A stretch of 64,000 nt of DNA from Tsuneonella sp. CC-YZS046 (GCF_035581365.1 NZ_CP141590.1:1550001-1614000), one strand, 5' to 3'. Shown: positions 1 through 9,772, numbered from the stretch's first letter. A program made the numbers and translations. Notes: a model not told the origin generated them from the letters alone.

Positions 1-926
<926 letters not shown>

Positions 927-985
927 GTTGCGCCGCATGAGCGCGCCTGATAGGCGGCGCGCGATTCCCACAGCCGGAGCTTTCC

Positions 986-2215
986 ATGTCCGAAATCCAG
1001 CGCTCAGAGATCAAGCGTGTCGTCCTCGCCTATTCCGGTGGCCTCGACACCAGCGTGATCCTCAAATGGCTGCAGGTCACCTACAATTGCGAGGTCGTGA
1101 CCTTCACCGCCGATCTCGGCCAGGGCGAGGAGCTGGAGCCGGCGCGCGCCAAGGCGCGGCTGATGGGCGTGCCCGATCAGCATATCTATATCGACGACCT
1201 GCGCGAGGAATTCGTGCGGGACTTCGTGTTCCCGATGATGCGCGCCAATGCGCGCTATGAAGGGGACTATCTGCTGGGCACCTCGATCGCCCGCCCGCTG
1301 ATTTCCAAGCGCCTGATCGAGATCGCGCGGGAAACCGGGGCGGATGCGATCGCCCATGGCGCGACCGGCAAGGGCAACGATCAGGTTCGCTTCGAATTGT
1401 CCGCCTATGCGCTCGATCCCGATATCCGCGTGATCGCGCCCTGGCGCGAATGGGAGCTGACGTCGCGCACCGCGCTGATCGCCTGGGCGGAGCAGCACCA
1501 GATTCCGGTGCCCAAGGACAAGCGCGGGGAAAGCCCGTTCTCTACCGACGCGAACCTTCTCCACACCTCGTCCGAAGGCAAGGTGCTGGAAGATCCGTGG
1601 GAAGAGACGCCGGACTACGTCTATTCGCGCACGGTCAATCCGGAAGACGCGCCCGACCAGCCGGAATATATCACGATCGACTTCGAAAAAGGCGACGGGG
1701 TTGCGCTGAACGGCAAGGCACTCAGCCCGGCCTCCCTGCTGACCGAACTGAACGAACTCGGCCGCAGGCACGGCATTGGCCGCCTCGATCTGGTGGAAAA
1801 CCGCTTCGTCGGCATGAAGAGCCGCGGGATGTATGAAACGCCGGGCGGCACGATCTATGCCGCCGCCCATCGCGGGATCGAGCAGATCACGCTGGATCGG
1901 GGCGCAGCGCATCTCAAGGACGAGCTGATGCCGCGCTATGCCGAGCTGATCTACAACGGCTTCTGGTTCGCGCCGGAGCGGGAGATGCTGCAGACCGCGA
2001 TCGACCACAGCCAGCAGAAGGTTTCCGGCACGGTCCGGCTGAAGCTCTACAAGGGCTCGGCCAGCGTGGTGGGCCGCAAGAGTGCGAACAGCCTCTATTC
2101 GGAACGGCACGTCACCTTCGAGGACGATGCCGGCGCATATGACCAGAAGGACGCCGAAGGCTTCATCAAGCTGAATGCATTGCGGCTGAAATTGCTGGCG
2201 CGGCGCGACCGATAA
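986..2215 (+). CDS. argG: Argininosuccinate synthase
   Basis: Condenses citrulline and aspartate with ATP to argininosuccinate, the penultimate step of arginine synthesis, in the cytoplasm. The 409-residue length is normal. The ATP pyrophosphatase P-loop AYSGGLDTS is at residues 15-23; further conserved stretches are [33 protein letters not shown] and [16 protein letters not shown]. The ATG at 986 starts the protein directly before the conserved beta strand and follows a purine-rich AGCTTTCC spacer; no earlier in-frame start is needed. argH is not adjacent, so arginine genes are dispersed here. A run of T residues follows about 80 bp downstream. Confidence 0.98.
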   Translation: MSEIQRSEIKRVVLAYSGGLDTSVILKWLQVTYNCEVVTFTADLGQGEELEPARAKARLMGVPDQHIYIDDLREEFVRDFVFPMMRANARYEGDYLLGTSIARPLISKRLIEIARETGADAIAHGATGKGNDQVRFELSAYALDPDIRVIAPWREWELTSRTALIAWAEQHQIPVPKDKRGESPFSTDANLLHTSSEGKVLEDPWEETPDYVYSRTVNPEDAPDQPEYITIDFEKGDGVALNGKALSPASLLTELNELGRRHGIGRLDLVENRFVGMKSRGMYETPGGTIYAAAHRGIEQITLDRGAAHLKDELMPRYAELIYNGFWFAPEREMLQTAIDHSQQKVSGTVRLKLYKGSASVVGRKSANSLYSERHVTFEDDAGAYDQKDAEGFIKLNALRLKLLARRDR

Positions 2216-2947
2216 GTCACCCGGAAGCGCGGCGAACCGCGCCCTTTGACGGACTTATCCACCTTTGTCCACCGCCAAAATGGAAGCTGTGGATAAGTTT
2301 TGCATTTTTTCCTTGCCACGACTCGGAGTCCGGGCGCAGCATCCACTTGTCGAAACGAGAAACCAACCCGCTCTGGACAAGCCCAAAGCTTTGAAAGAGC
2401 ACGGAAAAGTTTAACGGATCGATACAGGCGGCAAGATTTGCGCGCCCTCGGAAAACACGCCTCTCTGACGCTCTAGGGCTGAGGTAGTGGCGAACCGCAG
2501 AGGTCGCGATCTGATCGGTCGCCAGGTCGAGGAACGAATCGACGGTGATGGAAACGAACGGCTTCGCGCGGTTCGGAACCAGATGAAGCGAAGAAACGAA
2601 CTTCGACCGCGGAACCGCCAGGCGGAAGGTGCCATCCCCGTGATGGATACCGCCCCGCCTGACGGGACTGGATGCCGGCGCGAGCGCCGCGCGACAGAGC
2701 CCTTTGGGGTGAGCCGCCGGTGCGAAAGCCGGTGAGAGTGGGGTCGGCAGGAATGTCGGCCCCATTACTCTATTTCCCTCTGTCTCCCCTTCGCATCTTC
2801 TTGCGCTACCTTCCGCATCCCCTCTCGCTACCCCCGGTTTCTCCGGCCCTATTGTTCTTTAGGCGACAGACAGGCCGATGCGCCGTCCGGGGCCGATCCG
2901 CCATCCCGGCGCGAACCGGCCCTCACCCCGTTTTTTCCGAACCCCGA
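2216..2947. other. Long intergenic region without a convincing gene
   Basis: About 730 bp between argG and the CHRD gene. Open frames exist on both strands (for example minus 2217-2765) but their products are rich in S/R/P and resemble no family I know. The argG-proximal end carries a perfect DnaA-box match on the minus strand at 2288-2296 and near matches at 2255-2263 and 2265-2273, next to a T-rich tract. The stretch 2480-2770 contains several short complementary segments (for example around 2720-2735) and could encode a structured RNA, but I recognise no known class: no tmRNA tag, RNase P or SRP core was found. Confidence 0.5.
2255..2296. promoter_or_regulatory. DnaA-box cluster
   Basis: TTATCCACC (2255-2263), TTGTCCACC (2265-2273) on the plus strand and TGTGGATAA (2288-2296, exact complement of TTATCCACA) lie within 42 bp beside an AT-rich tract. 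This is directly visible. One exact and two one- or two-mismatch boxes is few for oriC; a DnaA-titration or regulatory site is an alternative. Confidence 0.45.
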
Positions 2948-3379
2948 TCAGTCCTTCTTCGCAAGCTGCCCCCGGATCGCCCCCTTCGGGAAATCGGCGG
3001 TATGGACGTTCACGTAATAGCCCGCGGGATTGGTCACGATCGCCTTGGCCACCTCGCGCTGCAGGGCGACGCATTCATCGCCGCCTTTGCCGGTCACGCT
3101 GATCGTCGCCACCGGATCGCCATCGGCGCCGGCCGCCCCGAGATGGATGTGCGCGGCTGTCGGCGGAGCGATCTTGTCCACCGCCAGCGTGTAGCAGAGA
3201 TCGCCGGACCCGGCGTCGATCTCCGCCGCGAAGGTCCCGGTTCCGTCGGTGTCGCCGCCGCCGGTCTGTTCGGCGCCGGCCAGCGTGGCGCCGAGCTGAA
3301 CCATATCGTCGGCCAGCGCCGGAGTGGAACAGATCGCCATGCCCAGCAGGGCGTGAGCCAAAAGCAAGGATTTCTTCAT
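2948..3379 (-). CDS. Secreted CHRD-domain protein
   Basis: A 143-residue protein with a typical signal peptide (residues 1-23, cleavage after PALA) followed by a single CHRD domain: the conserved AHIHLGAAG segment, a central VATISV strand and the closing YYVNVHTADFPKGAIRGQL motif are all present. CHRD domains occur in chordin and in many bacterial exported proteins; the biochemical role is unknown. Two Cys residues (DLCYTL and ECVAL) could pair in the periplasm. The gene stands alone, convergent with argG across a long noncoding gap. Start ATG follows AGGAGAGATGCG, a good ribosome-binding site. Confidence 0.88.
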   Translation of the reverse strand: MKKSLLLAHALLGMAICSTPALADDMVQLGATLAGAEQTGGGDTDGTGTFAAEIDAGSGDLCYTLAVDKIAPPTAAHIHLGAAGADGDPVATISVTGKGGDECVALQREVAKAIVTNPAGYYVNVHTADFPKGAIRGQLAKKD

Positions 3380-3523
3380 CGCATCTCTCCTCGAGCAGCC
3401 CCGGACTCGATCCGGCCTGGCGCCCGGAAAGGATGATTACGCCGCTTCATGCCCGCCGGAAACAGTATTCCGCCTGACCTGCCCCTTCCCGGCGCAGCCG
3501 CTCAAACCTCAAGCGCGCGGGCC

Positions 3524-4024
3524 TCAGCCGCCCAGCGGGTGCCTGCCGTCCAGCCGCAGCCGCGTCACCCGGCTTTCCGCGATCAGCCAGCGGTCCCCCG
3601 CCCGGCGATAGCGTTCGTGATAATGGCCGTAGCCCTTCAGCGAATTGCCCGCGCGGTTGTCGATATAGTCGAACAGCGGCCAGATCGCCGTGGCGCTGTC
3701 CTCGTCCAGAATGTCGATCACCGGCGCATGGCCGTGATGGACGGTGACCAGCGGCTCGATCACATGGACGATCCAGTCCGCGATGACCGCCCCGCCCGGT
3801 CCCACCACCGCCGGATCGCCGGGATCGAGCGGCTCATCCAGCGGGAACGGCGGCGGCAACACCTTCGCCTGCGCGAACGCCGCGTCCTGCCGCACGTCCA
3901 GCAGGGCATCCTCGGTGAACAGACTGGCGAGCAGCGCCCGGTCCTTCGTGTCCACGGCATACCAATATTGCGCCTTGGTCCGGCGAACGCCTTCTATCGC
4001 CAGCAAGCGTGCGAGATCCTCCAT
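3524..4024 (-). CDS. SnoaL-like / NTF2-fold protein
   Basis: A cytoplasmic 166-residue protein of the SnoaL_4 type (NTF2-like alpha+beta cone). It begins MEDLARLLAIEGVRR and has the hallmark segments QYWYAVDTKDRALLASLFTED, a central VTVHHGHAPVIDIL strand, WPLFDYIDN and a closing RYRRAGDRWLIAESRVTRLRL pair of strands. Members include dehydratases, isomerases and ring-hydroxylating dioxygenase beta-like subunits, so a catalytic function cannot be named. The neighbours give no pathway clue. A GGGGATTGAGGCCTGATG upstream gives a plausible ribosome-binding site. Confidence 0.85.
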   Translation of the reverse strand: MEDLARLLAIEGVRRTKAQYWYAVDTKDRALLASLFTEDALLDVRQDAAFAQAKVLPPPFPLDEPLDPGDPAVVGPGGAVIADWIVHVIEPLVTVHHGHAPVIDILDEDSATAIWPLFDYIDNRAGNSLKGYGHYHERYRRAGDRWLIAESRVTRLRLDGRHPLGG

Positions 4025-4236
4025 CAGGCCTCAATCCCCCTCTGTTTCTTTTGAAGAGGCAGCGTAGCAAGTTGATCCGTCCGCCACCATAGGGCTTGGA
4101 CGGCGGCGCCCGGACGGTGCCTGACCCAGTAAGAGATGGATGCGTGAGGGAGGGACGCGCGGAAGGCGGGGACTTGTGGTTCATGCCTGCACGGCCGCGC
4201 GCGAAAGGCGTATTGCAGCCCGCACACGCCATGCCT

Positions 4237-5379
4237 TCACAAGCCCCCGCCCGGCGGGCGCGGACCATCCGCCTTGTCGCGCCTCGCCTTGGGAAAGTGG
4301 GTCGCCATACCCATGCTGCCCTCGTTCCTTGGCGGATCGGCCGGCGCCGGACGGGATTTTGTCGAGGGAGGGGTTTCGACGCCGGCCTTACCCGAAAGAA
4401 TGGCATCCCCCCGCCCGCGTTCCCCCGCGCGCGACGGACCGGGGCGGGCAAGCGAGCAATCGCGCGGGCGGCGGGCGGCCCGTTGCGATGCGGCGGCAGG
4501 GCGAACGCACGCCGGTTCCGGCAGGGGGTGACAGGGTTGACACTGTTCAGGAGAAAAATTCTCCGCTGCGCGGGAATCCCCTGCCCCGGCCTGCGTCTCC
4601 TCCCCCATCGCATCCACGAAGGCGCAGGCTTCGGCATGATGCGCGTCCCATTCGGCCCCGGCTTCCTCCCGGGCGGCCTCGCCGGCCTCCGCCGCCAGCT
4701 CGAACGCCTGCTCCTCACCCAGCCCTTCCTCCAGCAGCGCCGCTTCCTCGTCCAGCTCGGTCCAGCGCCCGCGGTAATCCACCCATGCCTCGCGCGGAGT
4801 GGCAAGGCCCGGCACATGGCCATCCTCCGCGCCGGGCGCACGCTCCATCATGCCGGGATCGGGCGGATGGCCGCCCAGCATGGCCAGCAGCTCGTCGAAG
4901 CGCGCGGCGGCATCCTCCACCTCCGGCCGATCGCACAGCCGGTCGAGCCGCCCGAGATGGGCGAGGAGCAGGCGGCCGTCATAGCGGCGGCGGCGCGCCA
5001 CTTCCTCGCCGTGATAGAACACCGGCTCATCCACCCCGTTCAGCGCATGATCGGCCAGCACCGCCTCGGCATGGTCGCGGGCGAGCGCCAGCGCCGCATC
5101 CCAGGCGAGCGCGAAGGCCGCATCGCGCCGCCGCGCCTTGTAGGCGGTCTGCGGGGAGATCCGCGCCGCCTTGCAGGCGAGGCGGACATTGCCGCTGGCG
5201 GCAAGCCGGTCGCAAAACAGCAGGCGGCGGTCCGGGGTGAATTCACCCGCCCCTCCAGCAAAAGTGGGAACCGGTTTTGCGCCCGGGAGGGGCGGCAGAG
5301 ACTCCCCTCCAGCAAAAGTGGGAACGTCCCCCTCCAACGAAGCAGCGGAAACACGATGTATCGGGAATGGATCGAACAT
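4237..5379 (-). CDS. HTH-domain protein with repeat-derived N-terminus
   Basis: Unrecognised 380-residue protein. Residues about 50-105 form a helix-turn-helix region (LFCDRLAASGNVRLACKAAR, ISPQTAYKARRR, FALAWDAAL) like the DNA-binding part of phage terminase small subunits. A second HTH protein of the same style lies at 57018-57494. The N-terminus contains PTFAGG twice, encoded by a 22-bp DNA repeat. After an acidic Glu/Ala middle section the reading frame continues about 110 residues in proline/arginine-rich sequence that looks less protein-like, so the functional protein may effectively end near FSPEQCQPCHP. No start before 5379 is supported. Function unknown; domesticated phage packaging or DNA-binding origin is inference. 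Confidence 0.6.
   Translation of the reverse strand: MFDPFPIHRVSAASLEGDVPTFAGGESLPPLPGAKPVPTFAGGAGEFTPDRRLLFCDRLAASGNVRLACKAARISPQTAYKARRRDAAFALAWDAALALARDHAEAVLADHALNGVDEPVFYHGEEVARRRRYDGRLLLAHLGRLDRLCDRPEVEDAAARFDELLAMLGGHPPDPGMMERAPGAEDGHVPGLATPREAWVDYRGRWTELDEEAALLEEGLGEEQAFELAAEAGEAAREEAGAEWDAHHAEACAFVDAMGEETQAGAGDSRAAENFSPEQCQPCHPLPEPACVRPAAASQRAARRPRDCSLARPGPSRAGERGRGDAILSGKAGVETPPSTKSRPAPADPPRNEGSMGMATHFPKARRDKADGPRPPGGGL
4533..4553. repeat. Short direct repeat TGACA-GGGT-TGACA
   Basis: TGACAGGGTTGACACTG contains TGACA twice, 9 bp apart. On the minus strand it encodes EQCQPCHP in the HTH protein above. Similar short DNA motifs could be a preserved protein or DNA site; seen once in this window. 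Confidence 0.35.
5250..5325. repeat. Pair of identical 22-bp repeats with palindromic core
   Basis: CCCCTCCAGCAAAAGTGGGAAC occurs at 5250-5271 and again at 5304-5325, exactly 54 bp apart, so it stays in frame and encodes PTFAGG twice on the minus strand. The first copy continues into a short inverted repeat, GCAAAA (5258-5263) with TTTTGC (5275-5280). A third degenerate copy starts near 5329. It resembles the small intergenic palindromes common in alphaproteobacteria that end in ...CCGGTTCCCACTTTTGC. Confidence 0.75.
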
Positions 5380-5523
5380 GATTCACCTCCAGCCGAAAAT
5401 GGCGGCAAGATAGGTGCTGGGCACCGAGGGGAATCAAGGCATCTAGGTCAGGCGAGGGCCTGTAGGAAAATGATTACTGAATTAGGCCCAACTGATTTCC
5501 TGCTCTAACTTTGGGAGAAAGAT

Positions 5524-5841
5524 ATGGCCGGACGTATTCGTGAGCGCGATCTTGTAATTCCAGCACTACGCGCAGCCGTTAAGATGGGCGGTGAAATTCA
5601 CATGACCAAGTTGATTGATATGATGATTGATGAATTTGAGCCAGAAGGTGAAGATGCCCAAATTATTGAACATCGCAATGATAGCAAATTTAGCCAGAAG
5701 GTACGCAATCTAGTCTCTCATAGAGAGAACAGTACTAGCATATTCTCCCGGGGATATGCCATTTATATAGCTCAATCGGAATCTATTCGCATTACCGATT
5801 TAGGGCGGAAATTTCTCGATCAAGTTCCCGCAGATGAGTAG
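5524..5841 (+). CDS. Small winged-helix protein, Mrr N-terminal-like
   Basis: A 105-residue protein beginning MAGRIRERDLVIPALRAAV. The layout, HMTKLIDMMIDEF, then SKFSQKVRNLVSHRE, then FSRGYAIYI and the closing ITDLGRKFLDQV, matches the winged-helix N-terminal domain of Mrr-type restriction endonucleases (compare ITxxGRxxL). The nuclease domain is absent, so it would be a stand-alone DNA-binding or adaptor domain. Base composition is clearly more AT-rich than the neighbours, which suggests acquisition. TGGGAGAAAGAT gives a ribosome-binding site before the ATG. Its 3' end overlaps the convergent methyltransferase gene by 22 bp. Family assignment is by eye and moderate. Confidence 0.6.
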   Translation: MAGRIRERDLVIPALRAAVKMGGEIHMTKLIDMMIDEFEPEGEDAQIIEHRNDSKFSQKVRNLVSHRENSTSIFSRGYAIYIAQSESIRITDLGRKFLDQVPADE

Positions 5842-6425
5842 AGCGCCTTATAACCCGGCTTGAACCATTTCAGTTCTGTTCCGCTGGTCGCATCTTTATC
5901 CCAAACGAACCAAGCATAGGCGGTAGTGCCTGTACCCTTCTGTACAGCGCCTGCCGGATAGAATGTGATCCGCTCACTAAAAACCCATACACGCGACGGC
6001 GGCGCTTCCGAAAATATAGTGCGCTGCCGGTTTGCACCTTCAAGGAAGGCCAACCGCAAAAGTAACGCGAACTTTTTATCGGCTTTCTTTAAGCCGGCCT
6101 GCACGAAACCTTCTGCTGCATTATAAGGTGGATTAGTAATAATATTCGATGCCTTGCGCCAACTCTCAAGAAAATCGTGATCACCATCGCCATAGCCTCG
6201 ATCAACGAGATCCGAGCTAATGACTCTATTGCCAGTGGCTTCCAGCACCTCTGACATGGCTCCATCACCGCAAGCACACTCCCAAATATCACCGACGAAC
6301 TTCTCGTTATCGATGAGCGCGTAGGTTGCCCATGCGGGTGTAGGAAAGAAATCAGGACCGTCTAAATCAGCAAACCGCTTCATAGTCGGCTTGAACCCGC
6401 CGTTAAGGTGATATGTAGCATCCAT
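5820..6425 (-). CDS. Orphan DNA adenine methyltransferase-like protein
   Basis: A 201-residue class I SAM methyltransferase-like protein. The start of the fold is FFPTPAWATYAL; motif I is WECACGDGAMSEVL (about 48-61), the acidic strand end is VISSDLVDRGYG, and the catalytic motif IV NPPY is at residues 98-101, typical of N6-adenine or N4-cytosine DNA methyltransferases. No target recognition domain or restriction enzyme is visible. This compact form is common in phages and integrative elements. Codon and base use are AT-rich like the convergent neighbour. The ATG at 6425 lacks a clear ribosome-binding site; the ATG at 6383 is an alternative start. The sequence specificity cannot be read from sequence. 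Confidence 0.75.
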   Translation of the reverse strand: MDATYHLNGGFKPTMKRFADLDGPDFFPTPAWATYALIDNEKFVGDIWECACGDGAMSEVLEATGNRVISSDLVDRGYGDGDHDFLESWRKASNIITNPPYNAAEGFVQAGLKKADKKFALLLRLAFLEGANRQRTIFSEAPPSRVWVFSERITFYPAGAVQKGTGTTAYAWFVWDKDATSGTELKWFKPGYKALYSSAGT

Positions 6426-6508
6426 GATTATTAATTTATCAGAATCAATGGCTTAGTCAATATCATCTAAACGACTCTAACAATTCAATTTTCTGAAAAA
6501 TCTTTCAT

Positions 6509-6595
6509 CTACCGCCTCAGCAGCGGGCCGAGATAGCCGCCGGTAAAGCTGCGCGGGTTGGCCCCCACTTCCTCCGGCGCGCCTTCCGCCATCCC
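6509..6595 (-). pseudogene. Detached, diverged copy of the uvrA 3' end
   Basis: Read on the minus strand this gives [18 protein letters not shown] then LGPLLRR and TAG. The real UvrA ends [18 protein letters not shown] then LAPLLKR and TAA only 28 bp away. The two are clearly homologous at protein level but differ at many bases, so this is not a recent exact duplication. The fragment has no start or upstream coding sequence. It marks the junction with the AT-rich island at 5.4-6.5 kb. Confidence 0.8.
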
Positions 6596-6623
6596 GCCCG
6601 CGCAGGGGCAGGCTATCATTGCC

Positions 6624-9605
6624 TTAACGCTTGAGCAGGGGGGCGAGATAACCGCCCGTGAAGGAGCGTGGCTCTGCGGCGACATCTTCGGGAGTTCCCT
6701 CGGCAATGATCTCCCCGCCGCGCACGCCGCCTTCGGGGCCGAGGTCGATAATCCAGTCCGCCGTCTTGATGACGTCCAGATTGTGCTCGATCACCACCAC
6801 GGAATTGCCCTGATCGACCAGCCGCTGCAGCACTTCCAGCAGCTTGCGCACATCCTCGAAGTGAAGGCCGGTGGTCGGCTCGTCGAGGATATAGAGCGTC
6901 TGCCCGGTGGAGCGGCGGCTGAGTTCCTTGGCGAGCTTCACCCGCTGCGCTTCGCCCCCTGACAGGGTGGTGGCCTGCTGGCCGACCTTGACATAGCCGA
7001 GGCCGACTTCGTTCAGCATATGCATCTTGTCGCGGATCGGCGGCACCGCCTTGAAGAATTCCTCCGCGTCCTCGATCGTCATGTCGAGCACGTCGGCGAT
7101 GCTCATGCCCTTGAACTTCACTTCCAGCGTCTCGCGGTTGTAGCGCTTGCCGTGGCATTCCTCGCAGGTGACGTAGACATCGGGCAGGAAGTGCATCTCG
7201 ATCTTGATCAGCCCGTCGCCCTGGCAGGCCTCGCACCGCCCACCCTTCACATTGAAGCTGAACCGCCCCGGCTTGTAGCCGCGCGCCTCGCTCTCCGGCA
7301 GGGCGGCGAACCAGTCGCGGATATTGGTGAAGGCGCCGGTATAGGTGGCCGGGTTGCTGCGCGGGGTGCGGCCGATCGGCGACTGGTCGATCTCGATCAC
7401 CTTGTCGCAATATTCGAGGCCGGTGATCCGGTCATGCGCGCCGGCGATCACCCGCGCGCCGTTGAGCACGCGGGCGGCCCCGGCGTGCAGCGTGTCGATG
7501 GTGAAGCTGGACTTGCCGCTGCCCGAGACGCCGGTGACGCAGCAGAAGGTGCCGAGCGGGATGGCGGCGGTGACGTTGCGCAGATTGTTGGCGCGGGCGC
7601 CGTGGACGGTGATGTGGTGGCCGTTGCCCTTGCGCCGCTGCTTCGGCACTTCGATCTCGCGCGTGCCGTTGAGATAGGCGGCGGTCAGGCTGTCCCTGCT
7701 CTTGAGGATCTGCGCCAGCGTGCCCTGCGCCACCACCTGCCCGCCATGCACCCCCGCGCCCGGCCCCAGGTCCACGATATGGTCGGCGGCGCGGATCGCA
7801 TCCTCGTCATGCTCCACCACGATCACCGTGTTGCCGAGGTCGCGCAGGCGCTTGAGCGTTTCCAGCAGCCGGTCGTTGTCGCGCTGGTGGAGGCCGATGC
7901 TCGGCTCGTCCAGCACATAGAGCACGCCCGACAGCCCGCTGCCGATCTGGCTGGCAAGGCGGATGCGCTGGCTTTCCCCGCCCGACAGCGTGCCGCTGGT
8001 CCGGTCGAGATTGAGGTAGTCCAGCCCGACATTGTTGAGGAAGCCCAGCCGCTCGTTGATTTCCTTGAGGATGGCGCGGGCGATCTGGTTCTGCTGCTCG
8101 GTCAGCCTGCCGTCCAGCGTGGCGAAGAACGCCAGCGCGTCGGCCACCGACAGCTTGGTCGGCCCGGCGATGTCCTGCCCCGCCACCTTCACCGCCAGCG
8201 CCTTCTCGTTGAGGCGCTTGCCGCCGCAAGTCTCGCAGGGCTGCGCGGTCTGGTAGCGGGACAGCTCCTCCCGCATCCAGGCGCTGTCGGTCTGCAGCAT
8301 GCGGCGGTTGAGATTGCCGATCACGCCCTCGAACGGCTTCTGGACCGTGTAGCTCTTGCGCCCGTCCTTGAAGGTCAGTTCCACCGGCAGGCCGCCGGTG
8401 CCGTGCAGGATGATGGCACGCTGGTCCGGTTCCAGCGCGTTCCACGGCGTGGTCAGGTCGAAGCCATAGGCGCGGGCCAGGCTTTCCAGCACCTGCATGT
8501 AATAGGGCGACGGCGGGTTGGACTTGGCCCACGGCACCACCGCGCCCTGCTTGAGCGTCAGGTTCTCGTTCGGGACGACCAGCTGCGGGTCGAACAGCAG
8601 CTTCTCCCCCAGCCCGTCGCAGGCCGGGCAAGCGCCCTGCGGCGCGTTGAAGCTGAACAGGCGCGGCTCGATCTCCTCGATGGTGAAGCCGGAGACCGGG
8701 CAGGCGAACTTCTCGCTGAACACGATGCGGTTGGCGGGAATGCCGGCGCCTTTCATGGAACCGAGGGATTCCCCTTTTCCCGTTCGGGCTGAGCTTGTCG
8801 AAGCCCCGTCCTGCCCGTCCGAAGAAGAGGGCTGCCCTTCGACAGGCTCAGGGCGAGCGGAAGCAAGAGCCTCCGCCACAGTCCCATCCGCCAGATCGAC
8901 ATAGGCCAGCCCTTCCGCCAGCCTCAGCGCCTGCTCGAAGGAATCCGCCAGCCGCGTCTCGATCCCTTCGCGCACGGCGAGGCGATCGACCACCACTTCG
9001 ATGTCGTGCTTGTATTTCTTGTCGAGCGCGGGCGCTTCCTCGATCGGGTAGATTTCCCCGTCGATCCGCACGCGGGTGAAGCCGGCCTTCTGCCATTCCG
9101 CCAGCTCCTTGCGGTATTCGCCCTTGCGGCCGCGCACCACCGGGGCGAGCAGGTAGAGCCGCGTCCCTTCCGGCAGGGCCATCACCCGGTCCACCATCTG
9201 GCTGACCGTCTGCGCCGCGATCGGCAGGCCGGTGGCGGGCGAATAAGGCACGCCCACCCGCGCCCACAGCAGGCGCATGTAGTCGTAGATCTCCGTCACC
9301 GTCGCCACGGTGGAACGCGGATTGCGGCTGGTCGTCTTCTGTTCGATGGAAATGGCGGGGCTGAGGCCGTCGATATGCTCGACATCCGGCTTCTGCATCA
9401 TCTCCAGGAACTGACGCGCATAGGCCGAAAGCGATTCCACATAGCGCCGCTGCCCCTCCGCATAGATGGTGTCGAAGGCGAGGCTGGACTTGCCCGAGCC
9501 GCTCAGGCCGGTGATGACGATCAGCGCATCGCGCGGCAGGTCTATGTCGATGCCCTTGAGATTGTGCTCCCGGGCGCCGCGGACGGAAATGGTGGTGAGG
9601 GACAT
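6624..9605 (-). CDS. uvrA: Excinuclease ABC subunit A
   Basis: The damage-recognition ATPase of nucleotide excision repair; a dimer loads UvrB on lesions. Both ABC modules are present: Walker [13 protein letters not shown] near the N-terminus and [13 protein letters not shown] in the second half, signatures [11 protein letters not shown] and [11 protein letters not shown], and Walker [10 protein letters not shown] and ILDEPTTGL. Zinc-binding CETCGGKRL and the CEACQGDG...CEECHGKRY finger are intact; the first pair FACPVSG lacks the second Cys. The start is placed at the ATG giving [15 protein letters not shown] (993 aa); longer frames add non-conserved residues. Residues about 248-276 (ARPEPVEG ... 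STSSARTG) are an in-frame insertion of a palindromic repeat. Confidence 0.97.
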   Translation of the reverse strand: MSLTTISVRGAREHNLKGIDIDLPRDALIVITGLSGSGKSSLAFDTIYAEGQRRYVESLSAYARQFLEMMQKPDVEHIDGLSPAISIEQKTTSRNPRSTVATVTEIYDYMRLLWARVGVPYSPATGLPIAAQTVSQMVDRVMALPEGTRLYLLAPVVRGRKGEYRKELAEWQKAGFTRVRIDGEIYPIEEAPALDKKYKHDIEVVVDRLAVREGIETRLADSFEQALRLAEGLAYVDLADGTVAEALASARPEPVEGQPSSSDGQDGASTSSARTGKGESLGSMKGAGIPANRIVFSEKFACPVSGFTIEEIEPRLFSFNAPQGACPACDGLGEKLLFDPQLVVPNENLTLKQGAVVPWAKSNPPSPYYMQVLESLARAYGFDLTTPWNALEPDQRAIILHGTGGLPVELTFKDGRKSYTVQKPFEGVIGNLNRRMLQTDSAWMREELSRYQTAQPCETCGGKRLNEKALAVKVAGQDIAGPTKLSVADALAFFATLDGRLTEQQNQIARAILKEINERLGFLNNVGLDYLNLDRTSGTLSGGESQRIRLASQIGSGLSGVLYVLDEPSIGLHQRDNDRLLETLKRLRDLGNTVIVVEHDEDAIRAADHIVDLGPGAGVHGGQVVAQGTLAQILKSRDSLTAAYLNGTREIEVPKQRRKGNGHHITVHGARANNLRNVTAAIPLGTFCCVTGVSGSGKSSFTIDTLHAGAARVLNGARVIAGAHDRITGLEYCDKVIEIDQSPIGRTPRSNPATYTGAFTNIRDWFAALPESEARGYKPGRFSFNVKGGRCEACQGDGLIKIEMHFLPDVYVTCEECHGKRYNRETLEVKFKGMSIADVLDMTIEDAEEFFKAVPPIRDKMHMLNEVGLGYVKVGQQATTLSGGEAQRVKLAKELSRRSTGQTLYILDEPTTGLHFEDVRKLLEVLQRLVDQGNSVVVIEHNLDVIKTADWIIDLGPEGGVRGGEIIAEGTPEDVAAEPRSFTGGYLAPLLKR
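8780..8860. repeat. REP-like palindromic element inside uvrA
   Basis: Arms CCGTTCGGGCTGAGCTTGTC (continuing GAAG to 8803) and CTTCGACAGGCTCAGGGCGA (8837-8856, continuing GCGG) are near-perfect inverted repeats separated by 33 bp. The sequence matches the style of the dispersed TTCGACAGGCTCAG / CTGAGCTTGTCGAA palindromes found in many sphingomonad and other proteobacterial genomes. It is translated in frame within UvrA without stop codons. Confidence 0.88.
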
Positions 9606-9772
9606 GGGCGGGATGTGGAGGCTCGTGTGGCGAGAGTCCAGAGGCGCCCTCATGGCGCGCCCTGGATCGCCATTTGTTCCTTAAATGTTCGCAATGGTCA
9701 AGTGGGCACGGCGATCTTTTCGTCACCCCCGGCTTGGTATAGCTTCCGATATTCCAACAGGAGGATTCCGCC

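Noticed and set aside
2217-2765. 182-residue minus-strand open frame after argG
   Set aside because: Product is Ser/Arg/Pro-rich with no known motif, and frames on other strands overlap it equally well; most likely noncoding DNA.
2480-2780. tmRNA, RNase P RNA or SRP RNA
   Set aside because: None of the diagnostic cores (tag peptide codons, RNase P conserved stems, SRP tetraloop) were found.
2216-2947. Chromosome origin
   Set aside because: Too few DnaA boxes and the ribosomal superoperon would run against replication; kept only as a candidate site.
5400-6500. Complete restriction-modification system
   Set aside because: No nuclease domain was seen; only a DNA-binding domain and a methyltransferase.
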